From the NCBI GenBank assembly GCA_947259625.1, contig CAMYMY010000025.1:1-22769 (forward strand): 22,769 bases of DNA. The letters are read 5' to 3'. Of the stretch, positions 1 to 8,786 are shown one piece after another. Source of the DNA: an uncultured Kiloniellales bacterium. GTDB taxonomy: Bacteria; Pseudomonadota; Alphaproteobacteria; Kiloniellales; JAKSDN01. The notes below the pieces were generated by a model. The model made no database searches. It was not told where the DNA came from and worked only from the letters and a program-made list of their open reading frames with translations. Made by a program: the position numbers and the translations under genes. Position 1 is the first letter of the stretch; each line of letters opens with the position of its first letter.

Positions 1-1523
<1,523 letters not shown>

Positions 1524-1532
1524 GGGGTGCCC

Positions 1533-2363
1533 CTAGCGCAGGGCGGAGACGTAATTGATCGGGGCGTGGTCGCTCAGCTCGCGCGGCAGGCCGCCGGCCA
1601 GCAGTGTCCCGAGGTCCCAGCGACGGCCCTCGAACGCGCTCGCCAGCAACTCGGTGACACCGCGGTGATGGGGCCTCCGGTCATGCACCCGCCCCAGCCG
1701 GTCGATGTTGTAGACCTCGCCCATGTGGCGGTAGCCGAGGCGCGCCGAGGGCACCCGGCAGATGACGTCCCGGTGATTGACGTAACGTGCGGCATATCCC
1801 GGCCGGCGACGCGTCGCGGCCTCGAAACTGCCGTCGGCCACGCGCGGCGAGCCGAAGGTGTAGAGGGCCGCGTCCGGCCGGAGGCTCGCCGCCAGGGTGG
1901 CCAGTGCCGCGCCCAGGCTGTGCCCGGTGAAAAACAGCGGCCCGGCGGTCCGCGCCAGGCCGGCCTCGACCTCCGGCCAGACCGCGTCCAGGGCCGCGGC
2001 GAAGCCGCGGTGCGCACTGCCGCCGCCGCGCCAGGGCGCCGGCAGCGCGTTCAGGTTGGTAGCCCAGGCGGCGACGTCGTCGGAGCCCCGGAAGGCGAGT
2101 GCCGCGAAATCCGGGCCCTCGGCCAGGTAGCCCTGCGTGCCGTTGCGGTCGAAAGGTTCGGCGATCAGTTTGAAGCCGACGCCGGACAGGCTGGGCTCGA
2201 TCACCGTGGCGAAATCGCCATAGGCCAGGCGCGAGAACTCGGCGCACCAGGCCGCCGCCGAGCGCGGCTTGTGGCGCTGGAAAAAATCGCCTGCGGCGCC
2301 CGGATTCATCAGCGCCTCGAGGGACTTGTCGTAGGCGATGCCGGTGGCTTCCTCTCGGATCAT
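1533..2363 (-). CDS. Class 3 lipase family alpha/beta hydrolase
   Basis: Predicted 276-aa hydrolase of the fungal-lipase-like class 3 family, acting on an unknown ester or lipid. The nucleophile elbow is GHSLG (Ser149). Asp199 lies in the VNHRDVICRVP block typical of the family, and a C-terminal His266 in SDHAPINYV completes the expected Ser-Asp-His triad. The AFRGSDD stretch upstream resembles the oxyanion-side AFRGT motif of these lipases. The ATG at 2363 is chosen because GAGG sits a few bases upstream; a start further upstream at 2426 lacks this and adds a low-complexity tail. I see no convincing signal peptide, so the protein is probably cytoplasmic. It is convergent with glmS (9 bp between stops) and divergent from the dehydrogenase at 2527. 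The family is well supported; the substrate is unknown. Confidence 0.85.
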   Translation of the reverse strand: MIREEATGIAYDKSLEALMNPGAAGDFFQRHKPRSAAAWCAEFSRLAYGDFATVIEPSLSGVGFKLIAEPFDRNGTQGYLAEGPDFAALAFRGSDDVAAWATNLNALPAPWRGGGSAHRGFAAALDAVWPEVEAGLARTAGPLFFTGHSLGAALATLAASLRPDAALYTFGSPRVADGSFEAATRRRPGYAARYVNHRDVICRVPSARLGYRHMGEVYNIDRLGRVHDRRPHHRGVTELLASAFEGRRWDLGTLLAGGLPRELSDHAPINYVSALR

Positions 2364-2416
2364 GCCTGCCTCGCGGTGGTTCGGCTGCGCAACGCTAGCA
2401 CATCGCGAATTCCAAC

Positions 2417-2466
2417 CGAAAGGCACGATACGAGCCTTTCGCCGGGTGGGCCGTCGGCGCTATACT
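2417..2466 (+). promoter_or_regulatory. Putative promoter with overlapping inverted repeat upstream of the gabD-like gene
   Basis: A TATACT hexamer at 2461-2466 matches the sigma-70 -10 consensus at five of six positions. No good -35 is visible at 16-18 bp. The -35 area is instead overlapped by a perfect 8-bp inverted repeat, CGAAAGGC (2417-2424) and GCCTTTCG (2434-2441), separated by 9 bases. That placement fits an operator for a dimeric regulator in the 163-bp divergent space between the lipase and the dehydrogenase. A transcript hairpin is the alternative. Confidence 0.4.
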
Positions 2467-2526
2467 CGCTGCCAAATTCGAGACCACCCCAGACATAGTA
2501 CCCCGGGCATACGCGGAGGAGTCCCC

Positions 2527-4017
2527 ATGACCGCGCAAGCGCATGCAGTGGCCGGCAAAGGCGTCCCCAAGCTGGACGACATGAGCCTGTTCCGGCGCCA
2601 GTGTTATATCGACGGCGCCTGGGTCGACGCCGATAGCGGCGAGACCATCGAGGTGACCAACCCGGCCACGGGCGAGGTGCTCGGCACGATCCCCAAGCTG
2701 GGCGCCGGCGAGACGCGCCGCGCCATCGAGGCGGCCGAACGGGCCTGGCCGGCCTGGCGCGCCAAGACCGCCAAGGAGCGGGCCGCGGTGCTGCGCCGCT
2801 GGTTCGACCTGATGATCGAGAACCAGGAGGACCTTGCGGTCCTCATGACCCTCGAGCAGGGCAAGCCGCTGGCCGAATCCAGGGGCGAGATCGCCTACGG
2901 AGCCGGCTTCGTCGAGTGGTTCGCCGAGGAGGCGAAACGGGTCTATGGCGACACGATCCCCGCGCACCAGGCCGACAAGCGCATCGTCGTGATCAAGCAG
3001 CCGATCGGCGTGGTCGCCGCGATCACGCCCTGGAACTTCCCCAATGCCATGATCACCCGCAAATGCTCGCCGGCGCTGGCGGCCGGCTGCCCCGTCGTGA
3101 TCAAGCCGGCGACCTACACGCCTTATTCAGCCCTGGCGCTGGCCGAGCTCGGAGAGCGCGCGGGCATCCCGGCCGGCGTGCTCAACATCGTGACCGGCGG
3201 CGCCAGGGAGATCGGCGGCGAGCTGACCGGCAACCCGATCGTGCGCAAGCTGTCCTTCACCGGATCGACCGAGATCGGCAAGCTCTTGATGGAGCAGTGC
3301 GCCGCCACGGTCAAGAAGGTGAGCATGGAGCTGGGCGGCAACGCGCCCTTCCTGGTGTTCGACGACGCCGACCTGGACGCCGCCGTCGAGGGCGCAATGA
3401 TGTCCAAGTTCCGCAACACCGGACAGACCTGCGTCTGCGCCAACCGCATCCTGGTCCAGGACGGCGTCTACGACGCCTTCGCCGCCAAGCTGGCCGAGGC
3501 GGTCAAGGACCTCAAGGTCGGCTCCGGCCTCGAGGAGGGCGTAACGCAAGGACCGCTGATCGACGTGGCGGCGCTGGAGAAGGTCGAGGAGCACGTAAAC
3601 GACGCCACCGACAAGGGCGCCAAGGTCGCCGTCGGCGGCGCGCGCCACGAGCGCGGCGGCACCTTCTACCAGCCAACGCTGCTGACCGACGTCACCACCG
3701 ACATGAAGGTGACCCGCGAGGAGACCTTCGGCCCGGTCGCGCCGCTGTTCCGCTTCAAGACCGAGGAAGAGGGCATCGCCATGGCCAACGATACCGAGTT
3801 TGGTCTGGCCGCCTACTTCTATGCCCGCGACCTGGGCCGGGTCTGGCGGGTCGGCGAGGGACTGGAGACCGGCATCGTCGGCATCAACACGGGCATCATC
3901 TCGACCGAGGTCGCCCCCTTCGGCGGCGTCAAGGAATCCGGAGTCGGCCGCGAGGGCTCGCACTACGGCATCGACGAGTTCCTCGAGGTCAAATACCTCT
4001 GCATGGGCGGCATCTGA
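2527..4017 (+). CDS. gabD: NAD(P)-dependent succinate-semialdehyde dehydrogenase (GabD type)
   Basis: A 496-aa aldehyde dehydrogenase that most likely oxidises succinate semialdehyde to succinate in 4-aminobutyrate breakdown; glutarate semialdehyde (DavD activity) is an alternative substrate. Visible ALDH landmarks are the ITPWNFP block with Asn170, the nucleotide-binding Lys193 in VIKPA, FTGSTEIG near 244-251, the general base Glu268 in MELGG, and the nucleophile Cys302 in GQTCVCANR. The double-cysteine GQTCVC motif is typical of the GabD/SSADH subfamily. ATG 2527 is chosen because GGAGGAG lies just upstream and the N-terminus YIDGAWVDA follows at the usual distance. A longer in-frame extension to 2338 runs into the divergent lipase and is not credible. 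No GABA transaminase or regulator is adjacent; an ABC transporter follows after 58 bp. Confidence 0.92.
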   Translation: MTAQAHAVAGKGVPKLDDMSLFRRQCYIDGAWVDADSGETIEVTNPATGEVLGTIPKLGAGETRRAIEAAERAWPAWRAKTAKERAAVLRRWFDLMIENQEDLAVLMTLEQGKPLAESRGEIAYGAGFVEWFAEEAKRVYGDTIPAHQADKRIVVIKQPIGVVAAITPWNFPNAMITRKCSPALAAGCPVVIKPATYTPYSALALAELGERAGIPAGVLNIVTGGAREIGGELTGNPIVRKLSFTGSTEIGKLLMEQCAATVKKVSMELGGNAPFLVFDDADLDAAVEGAMMSKFRNTGQTCVCANRILVQDGVYDAFAAKLAEAVKDLKVGSGLEEGVTQGPLIDVAALEKVEEHVNDATDKGAKVAVGGARHERGGTFYQPTLLTDVTTDMKVTREETFGPVAPLFRFKTEEEGIAMANDTEFGLAAYFYARDLGRVWRVGEGLETGIVGINTGIISTEVAPFGGVKESGVGREGSHYGIDEFLEVKYLCMGGI

Positions 4018-4075
4018 CTCGACGACGGCGCAAGCTCGGATCCACGGAGACCATGTTTAGGCGACCTACCGCGCC

Positions 4076-5002
4076 ATGATCTCGGTCGAGAACCTGGTCT
4101 TCGACTATCCGGGGCTGCGCGCGCTGCATGGCGTCGCCTTCGAGATCGGTGAGGGCAGCATCACCGCGCTGGTCGGCCCGAACGGCGCCGGCAAGACGAC
4201 GCTGCTGCGCTGCATCGCCGCACTGGAGACGCCCGTGGCCGGCCGGATCTCGGTCGACGGGGTCGACGTTCACGAGGCCCCGCGCCAGTGCCACCGCCGC
4301 ATGGGCTATCTGTCGGATTTCTTCGGGCTCTATAACGAGCTGACCGTCGAGCAGTGTCTGCGGCACCGGGCCGCCGCTCAGGACGTCCCGCCCGGCAAGC
4401 ACGCCGCGCTTGTTTCGAGGGCGGTCGGGCGCACTGGCCTGGGCGACCGTCTCGGTCAAAAGGCCGGCGAGTTGTCGCGCGGCCTGCGCCAGCGCCTGGC
4501 GATCGCCCAGTCGATCCTGCACGAGCCCCCTGTCGTGCTGCTCGACGAGCCGGCCTCCGGGCTCGACCCCGAGGCGCGGGCGGAGCTGTCGCGGCTTTTC
4601 CTACGGCTTAGGGCGGAGGGCATGACCCTCGTCGTTTCGTCGCACATCCTGGCTGAGCTGGAGGACTATTCGACCCATATGATGATCCTGTGCGAGGGGC
4701 GCCTGGTCGAGCACCGCAGCATCGACGGGACCGAACGCGCGGACCGGCGGGTCACGGTGGTCGTCTGGCTGGCCGAACCCAGTGACCGGCTGCCGGCGAT
4801 TGTGGAGGCGCTGCCCGACTGCGAGGTGATCTCAGCCGACGAGAGCGGGGCTAAGATCGTCTTACCCGCCCCGGCCCTGGAACGCCACCGCGCGCTCAAG
4901 CACCTGATGGACGAGGGGCTCGCCGTGGCTGCCTTCGAAGAGCTGCGGCCCGACCTTCAGGAGGCCTATCTGGCCCACTTGCGCGAAGAGCCGCGGCCAT
5001 GA
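4076..5002 (+). CDS. ABC transporter ATP-binding protein
   Basis: A 308-aa ATPase subunit of an ABC-2 type transporter. The Walker A loop GPNGAGKTT is at residues 34-42, the signature helix reads LSRGLRQR (133-140) instead of LSGGQ, Walker B plus D-loop is VVLLDEPASGLDP (153-165), and the switch histidine is His190. A roughly 90-residue C-terminal domain follows the nucleotide-binding domain, as in many drug, polysaccharide or gliding-type ABC-2 ATPases. The stop overlaps the start of the permease gene by four bases (ATGA), so the two are co-translated and surely partners. The ribosome-binding site before ATG 4076 is weak (AGGCGA), but no better start exists. Substrate and direction (export is usual for this class) cannot be read from the sequence. 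Confidence 0.92.
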   Translation: MISVENLVFDYPGLRALHGVAFEIGEGSITALVGPNGAGKTTLLRCIAALETPVAGRISVDGVDVHEAPRQCHRRMGYLSDFFGLYNELTVEQCLRHRAAAQDVPPGKHAALVSRAVGRTGLGDRLGQKAGELSRGLRQRLAIAQSILHEPPVVLLDEPASGLDPEARAELSRLFLRLRAEGMTLVVSSHILAELEDYSTHMMILCEGRLVEHRSIDGTERADRRVTVVVWLAEPSDRLPAIVEALPDCEVISADESGAKIVLPAPALERHRALKHLMDEGLAVAAFEELRPDLQEAYLAHLREEPRP

Positions 5003-6396
5003 GCATCAATCCCGAGCTGCGGCGCAATTTCTGGCTGGAGCTGACTCCGCAGCGGCTGGTCGCCATGCCCGTCGTGCTGGGGTTGATCTTCACGCTGGTC
5101 CTGTTGGTATCCGGAGGCGGGGTCGAGGATCTGGTGGTGCCGGGGCAGCTGGCCTTCTACGCGTTGGTGCTGATCTGGGGCTGCCGCCGGGCGGTGGCCG
5201 GCATGGCCAACGAGGTGCAGGAAGGAACCTGGGACTGGCAGCGCATGTCGGCGATCGGGCCGTGGTCGATGGTCTGGGGCAAGTTGCTCGGCAGCACGGT
5301 CTTCGTGTGGTACGGCGCGGCGATCAGCCTGGCCGCGGTCGTTGCCGGCGGGCTCGAGGCCGGGCCGGCCAAGGACATCCTGCTGGAAGCCGCCGCAATG
5401 GTCGGCGCGGGTTTGCTCGGCCACACGGTCTCCCTTGCCGCCGCGCTGGCTTGGTTGCGCAAGATCCGGCCTGCCCGACGCGTACCGGTGACGCTCTGCC
5501 AGCTTCTTGGGCTCGCAGTCGGTTACAAGTTGTCTCCGGCGTCGACGGCCGAGGTCCTGGGCTTCAGTGCATGGTCGGCAAGTATCGACTGGTACGGCTT
5601 TCTGTTCGACGGCAGGACCTTCCTGCTCGCATCGCTGCTGGTGTTCCTGGGCTGGGCGCTGCTGGCGAGCCACCGCCTGATGCAAGGGGAGTTGCAGGTG
5701 CGGATGCGGCCCTGGGCCTGGCTCGCCTTCACCCTCTTCGCGATGGTCTATGTCGACGGGCTGTTCCTGGGCCGCTGCGCGGGCTGTACGGAGAGCGCCC
5801 TGGGCTGGATCGTCGCGCCCTACGTCGTTGCGACCCTCTCGGCCTATTTCGCGCTGTTCGTGGAGCCGAAGGACGTGGTGCGCACGCGCACGCTTTTGGC
5901 GGCGTTGCGGGGCGGCGATTGGCGGCGCGCGGCGACCCTTGCACCCTTCTGGCTCGTCGCCGTCCTGCTGTTCGTGGTCGTGGGCGGAAGCGCCTTGGCC
6001 CTGACGCTAACCATCACGCATTCCTGGGACTTTCTGCCGGTCCTGGTCTTCGTGCTGGACGACCGCGTGGTGGTTGCCGGCATGCTCGCCCATTTCGGCT
6101 TTGTAGTCCGCGACTTCTGCCTGATCCTCGCGCTCAATTTCGGGGCGCGCCGTGGGCGAGCCGACATGGCGGCGGTGATCTACCTCGCCGTGCTGTACCT
6201 GCTGGGGCCCTGGATCCTGTCGGCGGCCGGGTTCGGAGAAGGGCGCGCCCTGCTGCTGCCAGGCAGCCCGGACTGGCCGTGGCTCAACGTTGGGGCCGCG
6301 ATTTTGCAGGCCGTTGCCGGGGTCGCCGTGTTGGCGTGGCGCTGGCGGGGCATAGAAGCGCATTTCGAGGCGACGACCCAGCCGCGCGCGTCTTGA
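4999..6396 (+). CDS. ABC-2 type transporter permease
   Basis: A 465-aa, very hydrophobic protein with about ten predicted membrane spans, for example around residues 22-40, 100-118, 207-223, 240-256, 275-290, 318-340, 392-410 and 430-450. It is the membrane partner of the ATPase encoded immediately upstream, whose stop it overlaps. The cytoplasmic loop near residues 70-80 (ANEVQEGTWDWQRMSAIGP) resembles the coupling region of ABC-2 permeases that follows the first membrane pair. A CAGC cysteine pair lies in a loop near residues 260-263. One long permease rather than two suggests a homodimer, or a permease with duplicated halves. A strong hairpin terminator lies about 30 bp beyond the stop. 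Substrate unknown. Confidence 0.85.
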   Translation: MSINPELRRNFWLELTPQRLVAMPVVLGLIFTLVLLVSGGGVEDLVVPGQLAFYALVLIWGCRRAVAGMANEVQEGTWDWQRMSAIGPWSMVWGKLLGSTVFVWYGAAISLAAVVAGGLEAGPAKDILLEAAAMVGAGLLGHTVSLAAALAWLRKIRPARRVPVTLCQLLGLAVGYKLSPASTAEVLGFSAWSASIDWYGFLFDGRTFLLASLLVFLGWALLASHRLMQGELQVRMRPWAWLAFTLFAMVYVDGLFLGRCAGCTESALGWIVAPYVVATLSAYFALFVEPKDVVRTRTLLAALRGGDWRRAATLAPFWLVAVLLFVVVGGSALALTLTITHSWDFLPVLVFVLDDRVVVAGMLAHFGFVVRDFCLILALNFGARRGRADMAAVIYLAVLYLLGPWILSAAGFGEGRALLLPGSPDWPWLNVGAAILQAVAGVAVLAWRWRGIEAHFEATTQPRAS

Positions 6397-6425
6397 CGAG
6401 GACCAGCAGCGCGGGCGAAGGAAAT

Positions 6426-6477
6426 CCCGGCGACCGCGGTGCTGTTATGGGCTCCGCGGCTGCCGGGTTGTCTCTTT
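6426..6477 (+). terminator. Rho-independent terminator after the ABC operon
   Basis: CCCGGC (6426-6431) pairs with GCCGGG (6462-6467), and CCGCGG (6434-6439) pairs with CCGCGG (6454-6459). Between them are one G-T pair and one mismatch; the loop is 14 nt. The T-rich run TTGTCTCTTT follows at 6468-6477. It lies between two convergent genes. The other strand gives GATTTCC after the stem, so it may also stop the kinase operon transcript. Confidence 0.75.
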
Positions 6478-6500
6478 GGGCCGGGGTGGCGGCTCTTGCC

Positions 6501-8786
6501 TTACGCGACCGAACCCATGGCGGAGCCCTCGGCGGACCGCCTGGCGGCGACCCTTTGGCCGGGCAGGGTGACTCTCGCCGTGGTGCCCTTGCCCAGTTCG
6601 CTATCCAGGTGCAACTCGCCGCCATGCAGCTCCGCCAGCGCGGCGACCAGGGGAAGTCCAAGACCGGCCCCGGAATACCTGGGGGCGCCCTGACTCTGGA
6701 TCCGACCGAACTGGGACAAGGCATTGGGGATCTGCGCCGGGGTCATTCCCATGCCGTTGTCGCGCACCTCGATGATCATGTTGCCCTCGGCGTCCCGGTC
6801 CAGGGTCAGCTTGATCTGGCCATGCTCGGGAGTGAACTTGACCGCGTTGGAGAGCAGGTTGATGAGGATCTGCTTGAAGTGGTGCTCGTCGCCCCAGACT
6901 ATGGGCGCGTTGTCCGGCACGTTGACCTCGATCTCCGGGGTGGGCGCTTCGACGACATCGCGAATCGAGTGGGCTACCGCCGTCATGAGGTTGGCGATAT
7001 CGACCTCCTGCTCCTGGAGATCCAGGTTTCCGGTCTGCGCCTTTGCCAGCTCGAGGGCGCAGGTCAAGGTCTGGGCGATCTGCGAGGCATTTTCGCGGAT
7101 GCTCTGCGCGTGCTCCCGGTACTGCTTCGTCCCTACCGGTCCCAGCGCTTCGTCGACGATGAGATTCGAAGAGCTGATAATGGCACTGATCGGGTCACCC
7201 AGCTCCTCGGTCAAGCTGGCTAGGAAGCCACTGCCGGTTTCGCTGGCCGCCTCTGCCTGATCCTTGGCGTTTTGCAGCGCTTCGAAAGTGTTGGACAGCC
7301 GCCGCTCCAGATCGTGCTTCTCTAGGCAGCGGTCCAGAATTGCGAATAGCTCGTTGGGATGCAGCGGCTTGGTGAGGTAGTCATAGGCGCCGATGCGCAG
7401 CGCAGTGATGGCGGATTCCTTGTCCGCGTTACCGGTGATCATGACGCAGTAGATGTTCGGCCGGCACTCCTTCAAGTAGGGAATGAGCTCCAATCCATTG
7501 CTTCTGCCGAGGCGGATGTCGAGCAGGGCGACCTGGGCGTCGAAATTCTGGATGACCGCCTGGGCATCCTCGGCATTGTTCGCCGTCTCGACCGTATAGC
7601 CGCGCGCGCGCAGGACTTCGGCCAAACCCTCCACCATATCCACGTCGTCGTCGACCGCCAGGATTCGACCGAACCGCTCGGCGTCTCCTGGTTTTTTCGG
7701 GCCCATTCGGGTCGAATCCGTCGGCGCCGGTCGTCCAGCCGGTTCTTTTTGATCTATCGGCGGCGAGGGTTGCGCCGGCGTTGCCCGCGGCTCGGGCGCC
7801 GACCAGGATTTCGGCTCGCTCCGCGGCTCGGGCGCCGACCAGGGTTCCGACCCGCGCTGCGGCTCGGGCGCCGACCAGGAGGGTTCCGGCTCGCCCTGCG
7901 GCTCGGGCGCCGACCAGGAGGGTTCCGGCTCGCCCTGCGGCTCGGGCGCCGACCAGGAGGGCTCCGGCTCGCCCTGCGGCTCGGGCGCCGACCAGGTTTC
8001 CGGCTCTTGCCGCGGTTGCGGTGTCTTCTCCTGTGGCGCCGCCTCCGGCGTTTTCGTGACCAGCTTGCCGATTTCCTCGAACAGTTGTGCCGAATCGAAG
8101 GGTTTGGTGAGAATGCCCGTGGTGGACACGGCGCGGAGCGCGCCGATGGCCTCGGCCTGGTCCCGACTGTGGCCCGTTACGACGACAGTCGGTACCGCGC
8201 GTCCCCGCCTGCGGAGCTGCATGTAGACCTCGAGGCCGCTGATCACCGGCAGCTCCAGGTCGAGCACGAGGATGTCCACACCGCCGCCCAATACCGTCTT
8301 CAGGGCCTCGCTGCCGGTCCTTGCCAGGCACACCTTGTAGTTGTGCTCCTCCAGGACCATCTTGACGGTCGCGCTGAACTCCGGATCGTCGTCGGCCACC
8401 AGGACCATGCCCTGCGACTGGACCCTTTCCAAGGCTTCCATCACGTCGTCGATCGCCACGGGCTTGTGGAGCACGCCGTAGGCCTTGTTTTCGACGGCCT
8501 GGTCGAGAAGCTGCTCGACACTGTAGCCGGTCATCATAATGACCCTCGCGGCCGGCTTGATCTTACGGATCTCCAGGAAGCTCTCGACGCCGTTCATGCC
8601 CGGCATCATCACGTCCATGAACGCGATGTCGAAGTCCTTCTCGCGGAATACCCGAATGGCCTGCTCGCCGTTGAACGCCACTTCGACCTCGTGACCGTGC
8701 ATCCGCAGAACGTCTGCCAGGCCCTCCGCAACATCCCGGTGGTCGTCGACGACGAAAATCCTCAAGGGTCTGGTGGGACTGGTCAT
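6501..8786 (-). CDS. Triple-receiver hybrid histidine kinase-like protein lacking the phospho-accepting histidine
   Basis: A 761-aa soluble protein. REC1 is about residues 8-122 (acidic pair Asp14/15, phospho-Asp58, Thr86, Lys108). REC2 is 127-244 (Asp132-134, Asp176, Thr204, Lys228). A Pro/Glu-rich linker with Trp-Ser-Ala-Pro repeats runs 245-372. REC3 is 374-490 (Asp379-381, Asp423, Thr451, Lys473). Then come a HisKA-like dimerisation helix and an HATPase domain with N-box Asn643/Asn647, DNGMG 676-680 and a glycine-rich GAGLG 706-710. The H-box that normally reads SHELRTP is TEELGDP here, so the phosphorylated histidine is Glu527. All three receivers look phosphorylatable. Its start overlaps the stop of the upstream sensor kinase by one base (TAATG), so the pair is coupled and that kinase is the likely phosphodonor. 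Its output is unclear; no DNA-binding domain is visible. Confidence 0.9.
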   Translation of the reverse strand: MTSPTRPLRIFVVDDHRDVAEGLADVLRMHGHEVEVAFNGEQAIRVFREKDFDIAFMDVMMPGMNGVESFLEIRKIKPAARVIMMTGYSVEQLLDQAVENKAYGVLHKPVAIDDVMEALERVQSQGMVLVADDDPEFSATVKMVLEEHNYKVCLARTGSEALKTVLGGGVDILVLDLELPVISGLEVYMQLRRRGRAVPTVVVTGHSRDQAEAIGALRAVSTTGILTKPFDSAQLFEEIGKLVTKTPEAAPQEKTPQPRQEPETWSAPEPQGEPEPSWSAPEPQGEPEPSWSAPEPQGEPEPSWSAPEPQRGSEPWSAPEPRSEPKSWSAPEPRATPAQPSPPIDQKEPAGRPAPTDSTRMGPKKPGDAERFGRILAVDDDVDMVEGLAEVLRARGYTVETANNAEDAQAVIQNFDAQVALLDIRLGRSNGLELIPYLKECRPNIYCVMITGNADKESAITALRIGAYDYLTKPLHPNELFAILDRCLEKHDLERRLSNTFEALQNAKDQAEAASETGSGFLASLTEELGDPISAIISSSNLIVDEALGPVGTKQYREHAQSIRENASQIAQTLTCALELAKAQTGNLDLQEQEVDIANLMTAVAHSIRDVVEAPTPEIEVNVPDNAPIVWGDEHHFKQILINLLSNAVKFTPEHGQIKLTLDRDAEGNMIIEVRDNGMGMTPAQIPNALSQFGRIQSQGAPRYSGAGLGLPLVAALAELHGGELHLDSELGKGTTARVTLPGQRVAARRSAEGSAMGSVA
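7803..7994 (-). repeat. 39-bp tandem repeats encoding a Trp-Ser-Ala-Pro-Glu-Pro linker
   Basis: Three consecutive 39-bp copies lie at 7875-7913, 7914-7952 and 7953-7991. The first two are identical and the third differs by one base. More degenerate 36-bp units continue down to about 7803. They encode 13-residue units beginning WSAPEPQGEPEPS, with Trp at residues 265, 278, 291, 304, 316 and 328 of the triple-receiver protein, between REC2 and REC3. Unit lengths are multiples of three, so copy-number change would keep the frame. Confidence 0.92.

Noticed and set aside
3127..3963. 278-codon minus-strand frame inside the gabD-like gene.
   Set aside because: Shadow of a conserved dehydrogenase gene; no ribosome-binding site or domain evidence.
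7803..7994. CRISPR-like array because of regularly spaced repeats.
   Set aside because: The units are contiguous with no unique spacers, and encode an in-frame protein linker.
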